Positions 7,316-18,343 of a DNA stretch of 64,000 bases are shown here, in pieces; position 1 is the stretch's first letter, and every line of letters begins with the position of its first letter. The stretch is from a bacterium (lineage in GTDB: Bacteria; Actinomycetota; Thermoleophilia; Solirubrobacterales; 70-9): assembly GCA_023251935.1 (NCBI GenBank), contig JAHEXV010000001.1, forward strand, positions 1-64,000, read 5' to 3'. The notes under the pieces are model-generated. The model was given only the letters and a program-made list of their open reading frames with translations. It was not told the origin of the DNA and did no database searches. The position numbers were made by a program, and so were the translations under genes.

Positions 7316-8764
7316 CTAAGCGGCGCCGAGCTTCTCTCGGATCAGCCGCGTCACCTCGCCACCGTCCGCACGGCCCTTGGTCTCGCGCATCACCGCGCCG
7401 ACGATCGGGCCGATCGCCTTCGGGTTGCCCGACCTGACCTTCTCGGCCGCCGCCGGCTCGGCCTCGATCGCCCGCTCGACGATCGCCTCGAGCTCGCTGG
7501 AGTCCGAGACCGCCGCCAGTTGACGGCTCTCGACGACCTCCTCCGGGTCGCCGATCGACGAGCCCGGGTCGACCAGTGCGTCGAGCACCTCACGGCCGCT
7601 GGCGTGGGTGATCCGCTTCTCGACCACCATCCGCGCCACCGCGACCAGGTGCGCGGGGGCGACCTCCCGTCCGTCGGCGCCGAAGTGGCGGCGGGCCGCG
7701 GCGAGGTCGCCGGTCACCCAGTTGGCGATCACGCTCGGCTCCACTCCGTCGCCGGCCTCCAGCGCCCCCTCGAAGTAGGTCCCGAGCTCGGCGTCGAAGG
7801 CGAGCTGGCGGGCGGTGACCTCGGGAACGCCGAACTCGGCCTCGTAGCGCCGTCGCCGTTGATCGGGGAGCTCGGGCAGGGCCTCGCGGGCCTCGCGCAG
7901 CATCTGCTCGGTCGGCGCCAGCGGCACCAGGTCGGGCTCGGGGAGGTAGCGGTAGTCGTGCGCGTACTCCTTCGAGCGAAGCGGCGTCAGCGATCCAGTC
8001 CGGGGGTCGAAGTGGAAGGTCTCCTGGGCCACCTCGCCCCCCGCCTCGAGTACCGAGGCCTGACGCTCGAGCTCGGCGGCGATGCCCCGTTCGAGGAAGC
8101 GGAAGCTGTTCATGTTCTTGAGCTCGGTCTTCGTCCCGAGCTCCTCGGCGCCCGGCGGCCGGATCGAGACGTTGGCGTCGCAGCGCAGGCTCCCCTCCTC
8201 CATGTTCACGTCGGAGACGCCGAGCTGCTCGACCGTGGTCCGCAGCAGCTGCGCCCACTGCCGGGCCTCGCCCGGGTCGTGCAGGTCGGGCTCGGTGACG
8301 ATCTCCACCAGCGGGGTGCCGCCGCGATTGAAGTCGACCAGCGAGGCGGCCGAGCCGTGGATGCGGCCGGACTCGCCGAGGTGGACCATCTTCGCGGCGT
8401 CCTCCTCGAGGTGGACGCGGTGGATGCGGACCCCCGCCAGGCTCCCGTTGGCGGCCAGCGGGATGTCGTACTGGCTGATCTGGTAGCCCTTCGGGCTGTC
8501 GGGGTAGAAGTAGTTCTTGCGGTGGAAGATCGACCGCGGGGCGACCTCACAGCCGAGCGCCAGGGCGATCTGAAGCGCGTACCGGACCGCCCGCTCGTTG
8601 ACGACCGGCAGGGTTCCCGGGTGGGCGAGACAGACCGGACAGGTGTGGACGTTCGGCTGGTCGCCGAACGAGAGGGCGCAGCCGCAGAACATCTTCGTCT
8701 GAGTGCTCAGCTGGACGTGGATCTCGAGCCCGATCACCGCCTCGTATCCGCTCGGAACGCTCAT
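7316..8764 (-). CDS. gatB: aspartyl/glutamyl-tRNA amidotransferase subunit B
   Basis: 482 aa. GatB carries the kinase-like activity that activates Glu on Glu-tRNA(Gln) (or Asp on Asp-tRNA(Asn)). Signatures are YEAVIGLEIHVQLSTQTKMF at the N terminus, CPVCLAHPGTLPVVN, FHRKNYFYPDSPKGYQISQY, VDFNRGGTPLVEIVTEPD and NMEEGSLRCDANVSIRP. The C-terminal YqeY/tRNA-binding domain ends in REKLGAA. Its ATG at 8764 overlaps the gatA stop by ATGA, showing translational coupling in the gatCAB operon. Length is normal for the family. Confidence 0.96.
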   Translation of the reverse strand: MSVPSGYEAVIGLEIHVQLSTQTKMFCGCALSFGDQPNVHTCPVCLAHPGTLPVVNERAVRYALQIALALGCEVAPRSIFHRKNYFYPDSPKGYQISQYDIPLAANGSLAGVRIHRVHLEEDAAKMVHLGESGRIHGSAASLVDFNRGGTPLVEIVTEPDLHDPGEARQWAQLLRTTVEQLGVSDVNMEEGSLRCDANVSIRPPGAEELGTKTELKNMNSFRFLERGIAAELERQASVLEAGGEVAQETFHFDPRTGSLTPLRSKEYAHDYRYLPEPDLVPLAPTEQMLREAREALPELPDQRRRRYEAEFGVPEVTARQLAFDAELGTYFEGALEAGDGVEPSVIANWVTGDLAAARRHFGADGREVAPAHLVAVARMVVEKRITHASGREVLDALVDPGSSIGDPEEVVESRQLAAVSDSSELEAIVERAIEAEPAAAEKVRSGNPKAIGPIVGAVMRETKGRADGGEVTRLIREKLGAA

Positions 8765-10224
8765 CCGCCACCGAGCCCTGGCGTCGCGTCGAATCCGATC
8801 GCGCCCTCGATCGCGTGCGCCGCGTCGAGCAGGCGCGACTCGGCGAACGCGGGAGCGGCGATCTGCAGGCCGACCGGGAGCTCTGGCCCTCCGCCGTCCG
8901 GCTCGGCGAGTCCGGCGGGGATCGAGATCGTCGGGATCCCGGCCAGCGACATCGGCACCGTGCAGTAGTCGGACAGGTACATGGCCAGCGGGCTGTCTGT
9001 CCTGGCGCCGAGCTCGAAGGCCACCGTCGGCGAGGTCGGCGTGACCAGGTAGTCGAACCGACCGAAGGCGCCCGCGAAGTCCTCGACGATCCTGGTCCGC
9101 ACTCGCTGGGCGCGACCATAGTAAGCCTCGTAGTAGCCCGACGAGAGAGCGTAGGTGCCGAGCATGATCCGCCGCTTGACCTCGGCGCCGAACCCCGCGT
9201 CCCGAGTGCGCTCGTACATGTTGAGGAGGTCGGCGTCGCCGTCGGCCCGCAGGCCGAACCGCACCCCGTCGTAGCGGGCGAGATTGGCGGATGCCTCCGC
9301 CGGGGCGAGCACGTAGTAGGCGGACAGGCCGTGGGCCGCGTGCGGGAGCTCGCACTCGTCGACCTCGCCGCCAAGCTCGCGAATCAGGCCGAGCGCCCGC
9401 TCGAAGGCCGCCGAGACACCCGCCTCCAGACCCTCGGCGTCGGCCGACAGCTCGCGCGGGACACCGAAGCGGAGCCCCTCCAGGTCCTCGCGCGAGGGGA
9501 GCTCGACCCCCCCTTCGATCCCGACCGAGGTCGAGTCGCAGCGGTCGCGACCCTCCATCGCGCGCAGCAGCAGGGCGGCGTCGGCGACGTCGCGGGTCAA
9601 CGTTCCGCATTGGTCGAGCGAGGAGGCGAAGGCGATCATCCCCTGGCGCGAGATCGCGCCGTAGGTGGGCTTGAGGCCGACGATCCCGCACAGCGAGGCG
9701 GGCTGGCGGACCGAGCCACCGGTGTCGGTGCCGATCGCGCAGGGCGCCAGCCGAGCCGCGACCGCCGCCGCCGAGCCCCCCGAGGACCCCCCGGGCACAC
9801 GCCGGCGATCCCACGGGTTGAGGACCGGGCCGTAGCCGGAGTTCTCGTTCGAGGAGCCCATCCCGAACTCGTCCAGGTTCGTCTTTCCGAGCACCAGGGC
9901 GCCGGCATCGGTCAGCTTGCGGACCGCGGTGGCGGTGTACGGAGGCCGGTAGCCCTCCAGGATCCTCGACCCTGCGGTGGTCGGGACGTCCTCGGTGCAG
10001 AACAGGTCCTTGACCGCGACGGGAACTCCTCCCAGCGGCGCGTCGGCCGGGCGATCGCGCCCTCCCCCCCGCCCACCGTTTGGATCCTCCCGCCACAGGT
10101 AGGCGTTCAGCTCTTCACCTGCCGCCGCCTCGGCGTAGGCGTCGAGGTACTCGTCGGCGCCGAGCTCGCCGGCCTCGATCTGGCGAGCGGCCTGAGCGGC
10201 GGTGAGCTCCAGCACGTCCGTCAT
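8761..10224 (-). CDS. gatA: aspartyl/glutamyl-tRNA amidotransferase subunit A
   Basis: 487 aa amidase-signature glutaminase that frees ammonia for GatB. The Ser-cisSer-Lys triad is visible: Lys in GVPVAVKDLF, and the serines of GGSSGGSAAAVAARLAPCAI and of GTDTGGSVRQPASLCG. GLKPTYGAISRQGM and SLDQCGTLTRDVADAA complete the core. It lies 9 nt after gatC and overlaps gatB by 4 nt. With gltX also in the window, the organism very likely makes Gln-tRNA indirectly (inference). Confidence 0.97.
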   Translation of the reverse strand: MTDVLELTAAQAARQIEAGELGADEYLDAYAEAAAGEELNAYLWREDPNGGRGGGRDRPADAPLGGVPVAVKDLFCTEDVPTTAGSRILEGYRPPYTATAVRKLTDAGALVLGKTNLDEFGMGSSNENSGYGPVLNPWDRRRVPGGSSGGSAAAVAARLAPCAIGTDTGGSVRQPASLCGIVGLKPTYGAISRQGMIAFASSLDQCGTLTRDVADAALLLRAMEGRDRCDSTSVGIEGGVELPSREDLEGLRFGVPRELSADAEGLEAGVSAAFERALGLIRELGGEVDECELPHAAHGLSAYYVLAPAEASANLARYDGVRFGLRADGDADLLNMYERTRDAGFGAEVKRRIMLGTYALSSGYYEAYYGRAQRVRTRIVEDFAGAFGRFDYLVTPTSPTVAFELGARTDSPLAMYLSDYCTVPMSLAGIPTISIPAGLAEPDGGGPELPVGLQIAAPAFAESRLLDAAHAIEGAIGFDATPGLGGG

Positions 10225-10233
10225 CGCCCTGCG

Positions 10234-10518
10234 CTAAGCCTGCGGAGACGGCACGCGGAAGGCGCCCCCGGAGGGATCGGGCGCGCCGTCGAGGATCCGG
10301 TCTCGCTCCCAGCTCGGCCGTGGCTCGTCGGCGCGCAGCACGTTCTCGAGCGCCACCACGTGGGAGGTGGGCTCGACGCCGTCGAGGTCGAGCTCGTTCA
10401 TGCGCTCCACGTGCTCGAGGATCGCGGGCAGCTCCCCCGACATCCGCTCGATCTCCTCGTCGGTGAGCGCCAGGCGCGCGAGCCGGGCGACGTGCAGGAC
10501 CTGGTCGCGATCGATCAC
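10234..10518 (-). CDS. gatC: aspartyl/glutamyl-tRNA amidotransferase subunit C
   Basis: 94 aa small stabilising subunit that wraps the GatA-GatB interface. VLHVARLARLALTDEEIERM and ILEHVERMNELDLDGVEPT are standard GatC. The start is a GTG at 10518: TATGAT (10530-10525) lies 6 nt upstream, which again suggests a leaderless transcript, although AGGGA touches the codon. It is first in the gatCAB operon and divergent from a membrane protein gene. Confidence 0.93.
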   Translation of the reverse strand: MIDRDQVLHVARLARLALTDEEIERMSGELPAILEHVERMNELDLDGVEPTSHVVALENVLRADEPRPSWERDRILDGAPDPSGGAFRVPSPQA

Positions 10519-10530
10519 TCCCTGATCATA
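10519..10530 (-). promoter_or_regulatory. gatC -10 box 6 nt before the start codon
   Basis: TATGAT (10530-10525) is followed by CAGGGA and then GTG. The box matches sigma-70 consensus except for one base. The spacing fits transcription starting at the GTG; no good -35 is visible. Confidence 0.45.
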
Positions 10531-10576
10531 GGTACAGCGGGCCGAGCGGCAGACGGCGGTTAGGATCACCCCGCCA

Positions 10577-11020
10577 ATGACCGGAGCGCGCGCGGAGCGG
10601 TTCGTCGTCCTCAACCTCCGTCTGCTGGCGGCGAGCTTCGCCGTCGTCGGGGTCCTGTTCATCGCGGTGCCGAACGGGGTGCTCGACGTGATCAGCGACC
10701 TCGGGGACGAGATCGGCAGCTTCACCACCGCACCGGAGACGGTCGAGAAGCTGTGGCTGGCGCTCGCCTTCGCCTACATGGTGGTGATCACTGGGATCTG
10801 CCTCGTCGTACAGGCGGACGTGCTCCGCTACCGGCCCCTGCTCCTGGTGCTCGCCGCCGGCAAGACCGCCTCCTCGCTGGCCGCGCTCGGCTTCTACGTC
10901 TTCGACTCCGACGTCTTCATCTACCTGCTCAACTTCCTGGTCGACGGCTTCCTGGTCGGCGTGTCCCTGCTGCTCTGGTCGGTCGCCGGCCGGATCGGAG
11001 CGCCCGCCGCTCCGTCCTGA
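10577..11020 (+). CDS. four-helix membrane protein, unknown function
   Basis: 147 aa with four hydrophobic segments (about 12-32, 58-80, 85-108 and 112-135). I recognise no catalytic motif. It lies just upstream of a GMC oxidoreductase, and the two reading frames are in register across the TGA at 11018-11020 (see findings). The layout resembles small DoxX-like or DUF-type membrane partners, but that is only a shape comparison. TAGGAT lies 10 nt before the ATG. Confidence 0.65.
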   Translation: MTGARAERFVVLNLRLLAASFAVVGVLFIAVPNGVLDVISDLGDEIGSFTTAPETVEKLWLALAFAYMVVITGICLVVQADVLRYRPLLLVLAAGKTASSLAALGFYVFDSDVFIYLLNFLVDGFLVGVSLLLWSVAGRIGAPAAPS

Positions 11021-11125
11021 AGGGCCCCGCCGGGGCTCGGTGCCGCCGAGCTCGCGGTCGCGCCTGCCCGCCGATCCGCCCTCAGCGCCGGTGAGACGCG
11101 GATTCTGCGCGCCTTCGCCGAGGCG

Positions 11126-13006
11126 ATGGCGCCCGGCTTCGGCGCCCTGCCGCCGGCCGCCGGGCCCGATCGCCCGGGGAGTCCCCGACGCCTCGACGCG
11201 GTCGATGTCGCGGAGCCGCTCGACGGCTTCCTGGCCAACCTGCCGAAGCGAAGCCTGAGGCAGGTTCGCCTCGCGCTCCGGGCGCTCGACTGGCTCCCCT
11301 TCCCGTGGCGGTTCAGCCGCGCGAGCCTCGACGCCCGTCAGGACTTCCTGCGCCGCCTCGAGGGCTCCAATCTCCGCCTCGCCGGCGACCTGCTGCTGTT
11401 CCTGAAGGTCCTCGCCGGGCTTGGCTACGGGAGCGACCCCCGGGTGCGGGCCGCGGTCGGCTATGAGATGCGCTGCGAGGTCTCCGAGCCGGCGCCGGTG
11501 AGCGACCGGGCGCCGAGCGACCTCGGCGACATGCGGCCGCCGGTCGGCGGTGAGGAGTGCGACGTGGCGATCGTCGGCTCGGGCGCTGGCGGCGCCGTGG
11601 CGGCCGCGCTTCTGGCCGAGGCGGGGCTCGAGGTCGTGGTGCTCGAAGCGGGTCGCCACCTCGACCACCGCAGCTACCCGGAGGAGCCGCTCGCGGCGCT
11701 CGGCGCCCTTTACCGCGACGGCGGCCTGACGATCGCCGAAGGCCGTCCGGCGATCCCGACGCCAGTCGGTCGCGCGGTCGGCGGGACGACGGTCATCAAC
11801 TCGGGCACCTGCTTCCGGGCGCCGGACACCGTCCTCGCCGGTTGGAGCTCCGAGCACGGGATCGGGTGGGCGACGGAGCTCGAGGGCGACTACGCGGAGG
11901 CCGAGGAGATGCTCGACGTGCAGCCGGTCGACCCCGAGCGGATGGGCCGCAACGGCCAGCTCCTGCGGGAGGGCGCCGAGGCCCTGAGGGCTCGCCACGA
12001 GCCGCTGAGCAGGAACGCCGGCCGCTGCTTTCAATGCAGCTCCTGCCCCGCCGGGTGTCGCCTCGACGCCAAGCGGGCGATGCACGTCTCCTACCTGCCC
12101 CGTGCCGTGGCCGCGGGGGCCCGGCTACGCGCCGAGACCGAGGCGCGCCGGATCGCGTTTCGGCGCGGCAGCGCGACGGGGCTCGACTGCGTCGTCCGGG
12201 TCGACGGCAGGACGCGCGCCTTTCAGGTCCGTGCGAGGCGCGCGGTGGTGCTCGCGGGTGGAGCGTTCGGAACCCCCGAGCTGCTCCTGCGCTCGGGCTT
12301 TAGCTCGTCCGGCGGGGCGCTCGGCCGCAACCTGCGGATCCACCCCGCCTGCTGGGTCGGGGCGCGGTTCGCCGAACAGGTGCGCGGCTGGGATGGCGTG
12401 ATGCAGAGCTACGCGGTGCGCGAGTGGGAGGACCGGGGACTGCTGCTCGAGGCGACCTTCACCCCGCTGGCGTTCGGCGCCCAATGGCTCCCCGGCACCG
12501 GGGTCGAGCATCAGGAGAGGGTGCTGGCCTATGACCGGATCGCCTCGACCGGCGTTCACCTCTCCGACCGCTCCAGCGGTCGCGTCGGGCTCGCCCGGGA
12601 CGGCTCGCTGCGGATCACCTACCGGCTGACGGACGACGACGGGGCCCGGCTGGCGTACGGCATCGCTCGCGCCGCGGAGCTCTTCTACGCGGCCGGCGCC
12701 CTGGAGGTGTACCCGCAGATCGCCGGAATCCCCACCATCCCGAGGGACCGGATCGCGGAGCTCGAGGCCTCGCCGCCGAGCACCTCGGCGCTGCGCCTGG
12801 AGGCCTTTCACCCGATGGGGACGGCGCGCATGGATGCCGACCCGGCGGCGGGCGTTGTCGGCATCGACGGCGCCGTCCACGGCGTCGACGGCCTTTACAT
12901 CGCCGACGGAAGCCTCCTCCCCAGCTCGCTCGGCGTCAACCCGATGATGACGATCATCGCGATGACCTCCCGCGTCGCCCGCCAGCTCGCGGATCGCCTC
13001 AACTAG
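11126..13006 (+). CDS. GMC-family FAD-dependent oxidoreductase
   Basis: 626 aa from the first ATG. Residues 1-110 form a helical N-terminal domain. FAD binding follows with VGSGAGGAVAAALLAEAG near 150 and VVLEAGRHLDHRSYPEE. CFQCSSCPAGC near 305 is a Cys cluster seen in bacterial GMC enzymes of this type. The C-terminal FHPMGTARM and ADGSLLPSSLGVNPMM contain the conserved His and Asn of the GMC active site. The substrate (alcohol, sterol or sugar) cannot be told. Coding-like sequence continues upstream of this ATG (LSAGETRILRAFAEAM) without any ATG, GTG or TTG before the in-frame TGA of the preceding gene, so the true start is uncertain. Confidence 0.88.
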   Translation: MAPGFGALPPAAGPDRPGSPRRLDAVDVAEPLDGFLANLPKRSLRQVRLALRALDWLPFPWRFSRASLDARQDFLRRLEGSNLRLAGDLLLFLKVLAGLGYGSDPRVRAAVGYEMRCEVSEPAPVSDRAPSDLGDMRPPVGGEECDVAIVGSGAGGAVAAALLAEAGLEVVVLEAGRHLDHRSYPEEPLAALGALYRDGGLTIAEGRPAIPTPVGRAVGGTTVINSGTCFRAPDTVLAGWSSEHGIGWATELEGDYAEAEEMLDVQPVDPERMGRNGQLLREGAEALRARHEPLSRNAGRCFQCSSCPAGCRLDAKRAMHVSYLPRAVAAGARLRAETEARRIAFRRGSATGLDCVVRVDGRTRAFQVRARRAVVLAGGAFGTPELLLRSGFSSSGGALGRNLRIHPACWVGARFAEQVRGWDGVMQSYAVREWEDRGLLLEATFTPLAFGAQWLPGTGVEHQERVLAYDRIASTGVHLSDRSSGRVGLARDGSLRITYRLTDDDGARLAYGIARAAELFYAAGALEVYPQIAGIPTIPRDRIAELEASPPSTSALRLEAFHPMGTARMDADPAAGVVGIDGAVHGVDGLYIADGSLLPSSLGVNPMMTIIAMTSRVARQLADRLN

Positions 13007-13007
13007 C

Positions 13008-13490
13008 TCACGGGGTTGGAGGGGACGGGCCGGACGACGTTTCCTCCTCCCGCATCGCCATGTAGCCGCCGGCGGCCACCCCCGCGGCCGCGATCAGCCC
13101 CAGCCACACGCCGATCTTTCGCTCGTGGTCGATGCCGGGGCCGGAGACGTCGACGCCGCCCAGGTTGGGCGGGCTGATGATGCTGATGACCACCAGGAGA
13201 ACCGAGAGGAGGCCGAGGCCGGCGACGATCGCGCTCGCGGCCGGCAGCCGCACCTCGCGCTCGGAGGCAGCCAGAAGCGCCAGCCCGATCGCGGCAAGCG
13301 CGGAGATGAACAGCACGATGTCCGTGAAGTCGTATGAGCCCCAAGCGTCGCCGGTGATCTCGTTCGGCAGCGCGACCACTCCAGCCTCGAGCTTGAGGCC
13401 GAACCAGTTGAAGGCGAACATGAACACGACCAGGAGGACCCCGGATACACCCGCGACCCTCTCGCCCTGACCGAGTCTGGCGAAGTCCAT
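13008..13490 (-). CDS. four-helix membrane protein, paralogue A
   Basis: 160 aa with four hydrophobic helices. It starts MDFARLGQGERVAGVSG and carries DIVLFISALAAIGLALLAAS and AAAGVAAGGYMAMREE near the C terminus. The next gene upstream is a close paralogue with the same order of segments, so this is a tandem duplication. Function is unknown. The gene converges with the GMC oxidoreductase gene with a 1-nt gap. TATAGG lies 9 nt before the ATG and there is no Shine-Dalgarno sequence. Confidence 0.75.
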   Translation of the reverse strand: MDFARLGQGERVAGVSGVLLVVFMFAFNWFGLKLEAGVVALPNEITGDAWGSYDFTDIVLFISALAAIGLALLAASEREVRLPAASAIVAGLGLLSVLLVVISIISPPNLGGVDVSGPGIDHERKIGVWLGLIAAAGVAAGGYMAMREEETSSGPSPPTP

Positions 13491-13583
13491 GGCGCGCAGC
13501 CTATAGCGGAGAAGGAAGCGCGACGGCCGCCTCAGGGGCGGCCGTCGCTTGCAGGGTGTCGGGGCCGATGCCCCGAGCCGGTC

Positions 13584-14171
13584 CTATGGGTTCGAGGGCG
13601 GTGGGCTGGACGGCGGGGGCGCGCTGGAGGTGGGTGGAGGAGGCGGAGGAGGCGGTGAGCCGGCGCCCGCGTCGCCACCGCCGCCGAAGCGGCCAGCCTC
13701 GCCGCCGAACGAGGTCCCCTCCTCCTGCATCGCCATGTAGCCGCCTATGGCCACTCCCGCCGCCGCGATCAATCCGAGGAAGACCCCGATTTTGCGAGTG
13801 TGCTCGATCCCGGTGCCGGACAGATCGGCTCCCCAGTCGGGCGGGCTGATGATGCTGATGATCACCAGGACGACCGAGAGGATGCCGAGGCCGGCGACGA
13901 TCGCGCTCGCGGCAACCGGCAGCCCCATCTCGCTCTCGGAGGCAGCCAGAAGCGCCAGCCCGATCGCGGCCAGCGCGGTGATGAACAGCACGATGTCGAT
14001 GAAGCCGTACGAGCCCCATGCGTTCTGTGAGCCCTCGACCGAGACGGCAAACGTGCCCGCGCCGCCGCTGATCTTGAGACCGAACCACTTGAAGATGAAC
14101 ATGAACAGGATCAGGAGGATCCCGGATACACCCGCGACCTTCTCGCCCTGACTGAGTCTGGTGAAGTCCAT
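13584..14171 (-). CDS. four-helix membrane protein with Pro-rich tail, paralogue B
   Basis: 195 aa, paralogue of the downstream gene: MDFTRLSQGEKVAGVSG, DIVLFITALAAIGLALLAAS and GVAIGGYMAMQEE align without effort. It differs by a C-terminal tail of about 35 residues made of Gly and then runs of Pro and Ser, absent from paralogue A. AGGAGGG lies 3 nt before the ATG, so unlike paralogue A it has a Shine-Dalgarno sequence. Function is unknown; the low-complexity tail suggests an extended segment outside the membrane core. Confidence 0.75.
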   Translation of the reverse strand: MDFTRLSQGEKVAGVSGILLILFMFIFKWFGLKISGGAGTFAVSVEGSQNAWGSYGFIDIVLFITALAAIGLALLAASESEMGLPVAASAIVAGLGILSVVLVIISIISPPDWGADLSGTGIEHTRKIGVFLGLIAAAGVAIGGYMAMQEEGTSFGGEAGRFGGGGDAGAGSPPPPPPPPTSSAPPPSSPPPSNP

Positions 14172-14264
14172 AGACCCTCCTCTTATGGGTGACTTCCGCT
14201 GTTCGCTGCGCCTGTATCGCAGATCCGTCGGATGGAACGGCTATCGACAGATGCGCCCTGCTGC

Positions 14265-15119
14265 TCAAGCCCGTCGCCCGCGGGCGGCTCGGACCGTGTT
14301 CTGAAGCAGCATCGCGATCGTCATCGGGCCGACACCGCCGGGGACCGGCGTGATCGCCCCGGCGACCTCGCTTACGGCGGCGAAGTCGACGTCGCCGACC
14401 AGGCCGTCGTCAGTTCGGTTCATGCCGACGTCGATCACCGCCGCCCGGGGCTTCACCCAGTCCGCGCGGACCAGCCGGGGCGAGCCGACCGCGGCCACCA
14501 GGATGTCGGCCCGGCGACAGACCGCGGCGAGGTCGGCGGTCCGCGAGTGGCAGACGGTGACGGTGGCGTTGGCGTTCAGCAGCAGGCTGGCGAGCGGCCT
14601 GCCGACCAGGATCGAGCGCCCGACGACCACCGCCTCGGCGCCGTCGGGGTCGGCCCCCGCATGAGCGAGGAGCTCCATCACCCCCTGCGGCGTGCAGGGA
14701 ACGAGGCCCGGGCGGCCCTGGGCAAGCAGGCCGGCGCTGCCCACGGTCAGCCCGTCGACGTCTTTGGCTGGATCGATCGCGGCGATCACCGCGTCCTGGT
14801 CGATCTGCTCGGGCAGCGGAAGCTGGACCAGGATGCCGTCCACCTCGTCGTCGGCGTTCAAGTCGGCGACCAGATCGACGAGCTCCGGTTCGGTCGCCGA
14901 GGCGCCGAGCCCGTGATGGATCGAGTGCATCCCGACCTCCTCGGTGCCCTTTCGCTTGTTGGCCACGTAGACCTCGGAGGCGGGGTCGTCCCCGACCAGG
15001 ACGGTGGCCAGCCCCGGGACCCGGCCGTGGTCGGCGGCCGCGAGCTCACGAACCTCGTGGGCGACGCGCTCCCGCACCTCGGCGGCGACCGCCCTGCCGT
15101 CGATCACGACCGCGCTCAT
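14265..15119 (-). CDS. folD: methylenetetrahydrofolate dehydrogenase / cyclohydrolase
   Basis: 284 aa bifunctional enzyme of one-carbon metabolism interconverting 5,10-methylene-THF and 10-formyl-THF. The catalytic Lys lies in [20 protein letters not shown], and the other conserved motifs are [20 protein letters not shown] and [16 protein letters not shown]. The NADP site [18 protein letters not shown] is intact. Length is normal. It follows pcrA by 44 nt on the same strand and may share its transcript. Confidence 0.96.
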   Translation of the reverse strand: MSAVVIDGRAVAAEVRERVAHEVRELAAADHGRVPGLATVLVGDDPASEVYVANKRKGTEEVGMHSIHHGLGASATEPELVDLVADLNADDEVDGILVQLPLPEQIDQDAVIAAIDPAKDVDGLTVGSAGLLAQGRPGLVPCTPQGVMELLAHAGADPDGAEAVVVGRSILVGRPLASLLLNANATVTVCHSRTADLAAVCRRADILVAAVGSPRLVRADWVKPRAAVIDVGMNRTDDGLVGDVDFAAVSEVAGAITPVPGGVGPMTIAMLLQNTVRAARGRRA

Positions 15120-15163
15120 CCTCGCCCTCGGGCGGTGAGCGCCCCGCGCCTCGCGGCCCGCAC

Positions 15164-17434
<2,271 letters not shown>

Positions 17435-17446
17435 CGGTCGAGCATA
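17435..17446 (-). promoter_or_regulatory. pcrA -10 box 6 nt before the start codon
   Basis: TATGCT (17446-17441) is followed by CGACCG and the GTG. No Shine-Dalgarno sequence is present, which fits a leaderless transcript. Confidence 0.45.
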
Positions 17447-17486
17447 GCTGCGGCCCCGGCCAGGCTCGGGGGCGGCCCGAAGCGCC

Positions 17487-18221
17487 TCAGCCGCCGGCCG
17501 AGGAGGGTCCCTGCTTCGGGCGCAGCTCGCGCACGTCGCCTTCGGTCGGCTTGCCGTCCAGCTCGGCGATCCGGGTCTCCAGCGCGGCGATTCGCTCGGC
17601 GAGGCCCTTGATCGCGTCGGCGACCGGGTCCGGCAGGTGGATCCAGTCCGCGTCCGGGCCCTCGACCCGCCGGCCCTCGACCCGGACTGGGTGGCCGGGG
17701 TTGCCGACCACGGTCGAGTCCATCGGCACGTCGTCGATCACCACGGTGTTCGCTCCCACCTTGGCGCAGTGGCCGACCGTGACCGGGCCGAGGAGCTTGG
17801 CGCCCGAGCCGATCGTGACGTCGTCCTCGATCGTCGGGTGTCGCTTGCCGCGCGCGAACCCCGTCCCCCCCAGGGTCACCCCCTGGTAGAGCGTCACCCG
17901 ATCGCCAATCTCGGCCGTCTCGCCGATCACGACCCCGGAGCCGTGGTCGATGAAGAAGTCCTCGCCGATCTGGGCCGCGGGGTGGATCTCGACCCCGGTC
18001 ACCGCCCGACTCGCGTACGACAGCGCCATCGGCGCCACCGGAACCCCGGCCTCCTGGAGCGCGTGGGCGACCCGGTAGGCGAGGATCGCCTGGACGCCCC
18101 CCCAGTTGATCAGGATCTCGAGGCTGCCCACCCCGCGGGCCGCGGGGTCTCGATCTCGCGCCGACGCGATGTCCGACCTGATCTCTCGGGCGACGCGCCG
18201 GAGGGTGTCGAATCCGGCCAT
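17487..18221 (-). CDS. cysE: serine O-acetyltransferase
   Basis: 244 aa from the ATG at 18221 (a TTG two codons earlier is possible). It makes O-acetylserine from serine and acetyl-CoA. The N-terminal helical part contains DRDPAARGVGSLEILINWGG and the left-handed beta-helix contains EIHPAAQIGEDFFIDHGSG, VIGETAEIGDRVTLYQGVTL and the acetyl-CoA loop GTGFARGKRHPTIEDDV. The His of DHGSG is catalytic in the family. The C-terminal 30 residues add a short coiled coil (GLAERIAALETRIAELDG). It is downstream of cysK, so the two give serine-to-cysteine synthesis. Confidence 0.94.
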   Translation of the reverse strand: MAGFDTLRRVAREIRSDIASARDRDPAARGVGSLEILINWGGVQAILAYRVAHALQEAGVPVAPMALSYASRAVTGVEIHPAAQIGEDFFIDHGSGVVIGETAEIGDRVTLYQGVTLGGTGFARGKRHPTIEDDVTIGSGAKLLGPVTVGHCAKVGANTVVIDDVPMDSTVVGNPGHPVRVEGRRVEGPDADWIHLPDPVADAIKGLAERIAALETRIAELDGKPTEGDVRELRPKQGPSSAGG

Positions 18222-18277
18222 GGCCAAAGCGTACGGGGTAAGGACGAAGTCCTGGTAAGGGCGAGTACGACCTGCCG

Positions 18278-18343
18278 TTACGTAACAGGCCCTGACCCGC
18301 CGCCCCCGGACGCGAAGCGGAGGATGTCGGCGAAGTTGTTCAT
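18278..18343 (-). CDS. possible 21-residue micropeptide between cysK and cysE
   Basis: An ATG at 18343 overlaps the cysK stop as ATGA and opens a 22-codon frame ending in TAA. The peptide starts [12 protein letters not shown], continues with a glycine run and ends SGPVT. Translation would be coupled to cysK. A 16-bp stretch of it (18307-18322) recurs identically at 769-784, downstream of ilvN, where it would read LLRFAS in one frame. The stop lies in the palindrome GTTACGTAAC. It contains no Cys, so it is not a Cys-codon attenuator. It could also be untranslated. Confidence 0.35.
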   Translation of the reverse strand: MNNFADILRFASGGGGSGPVT

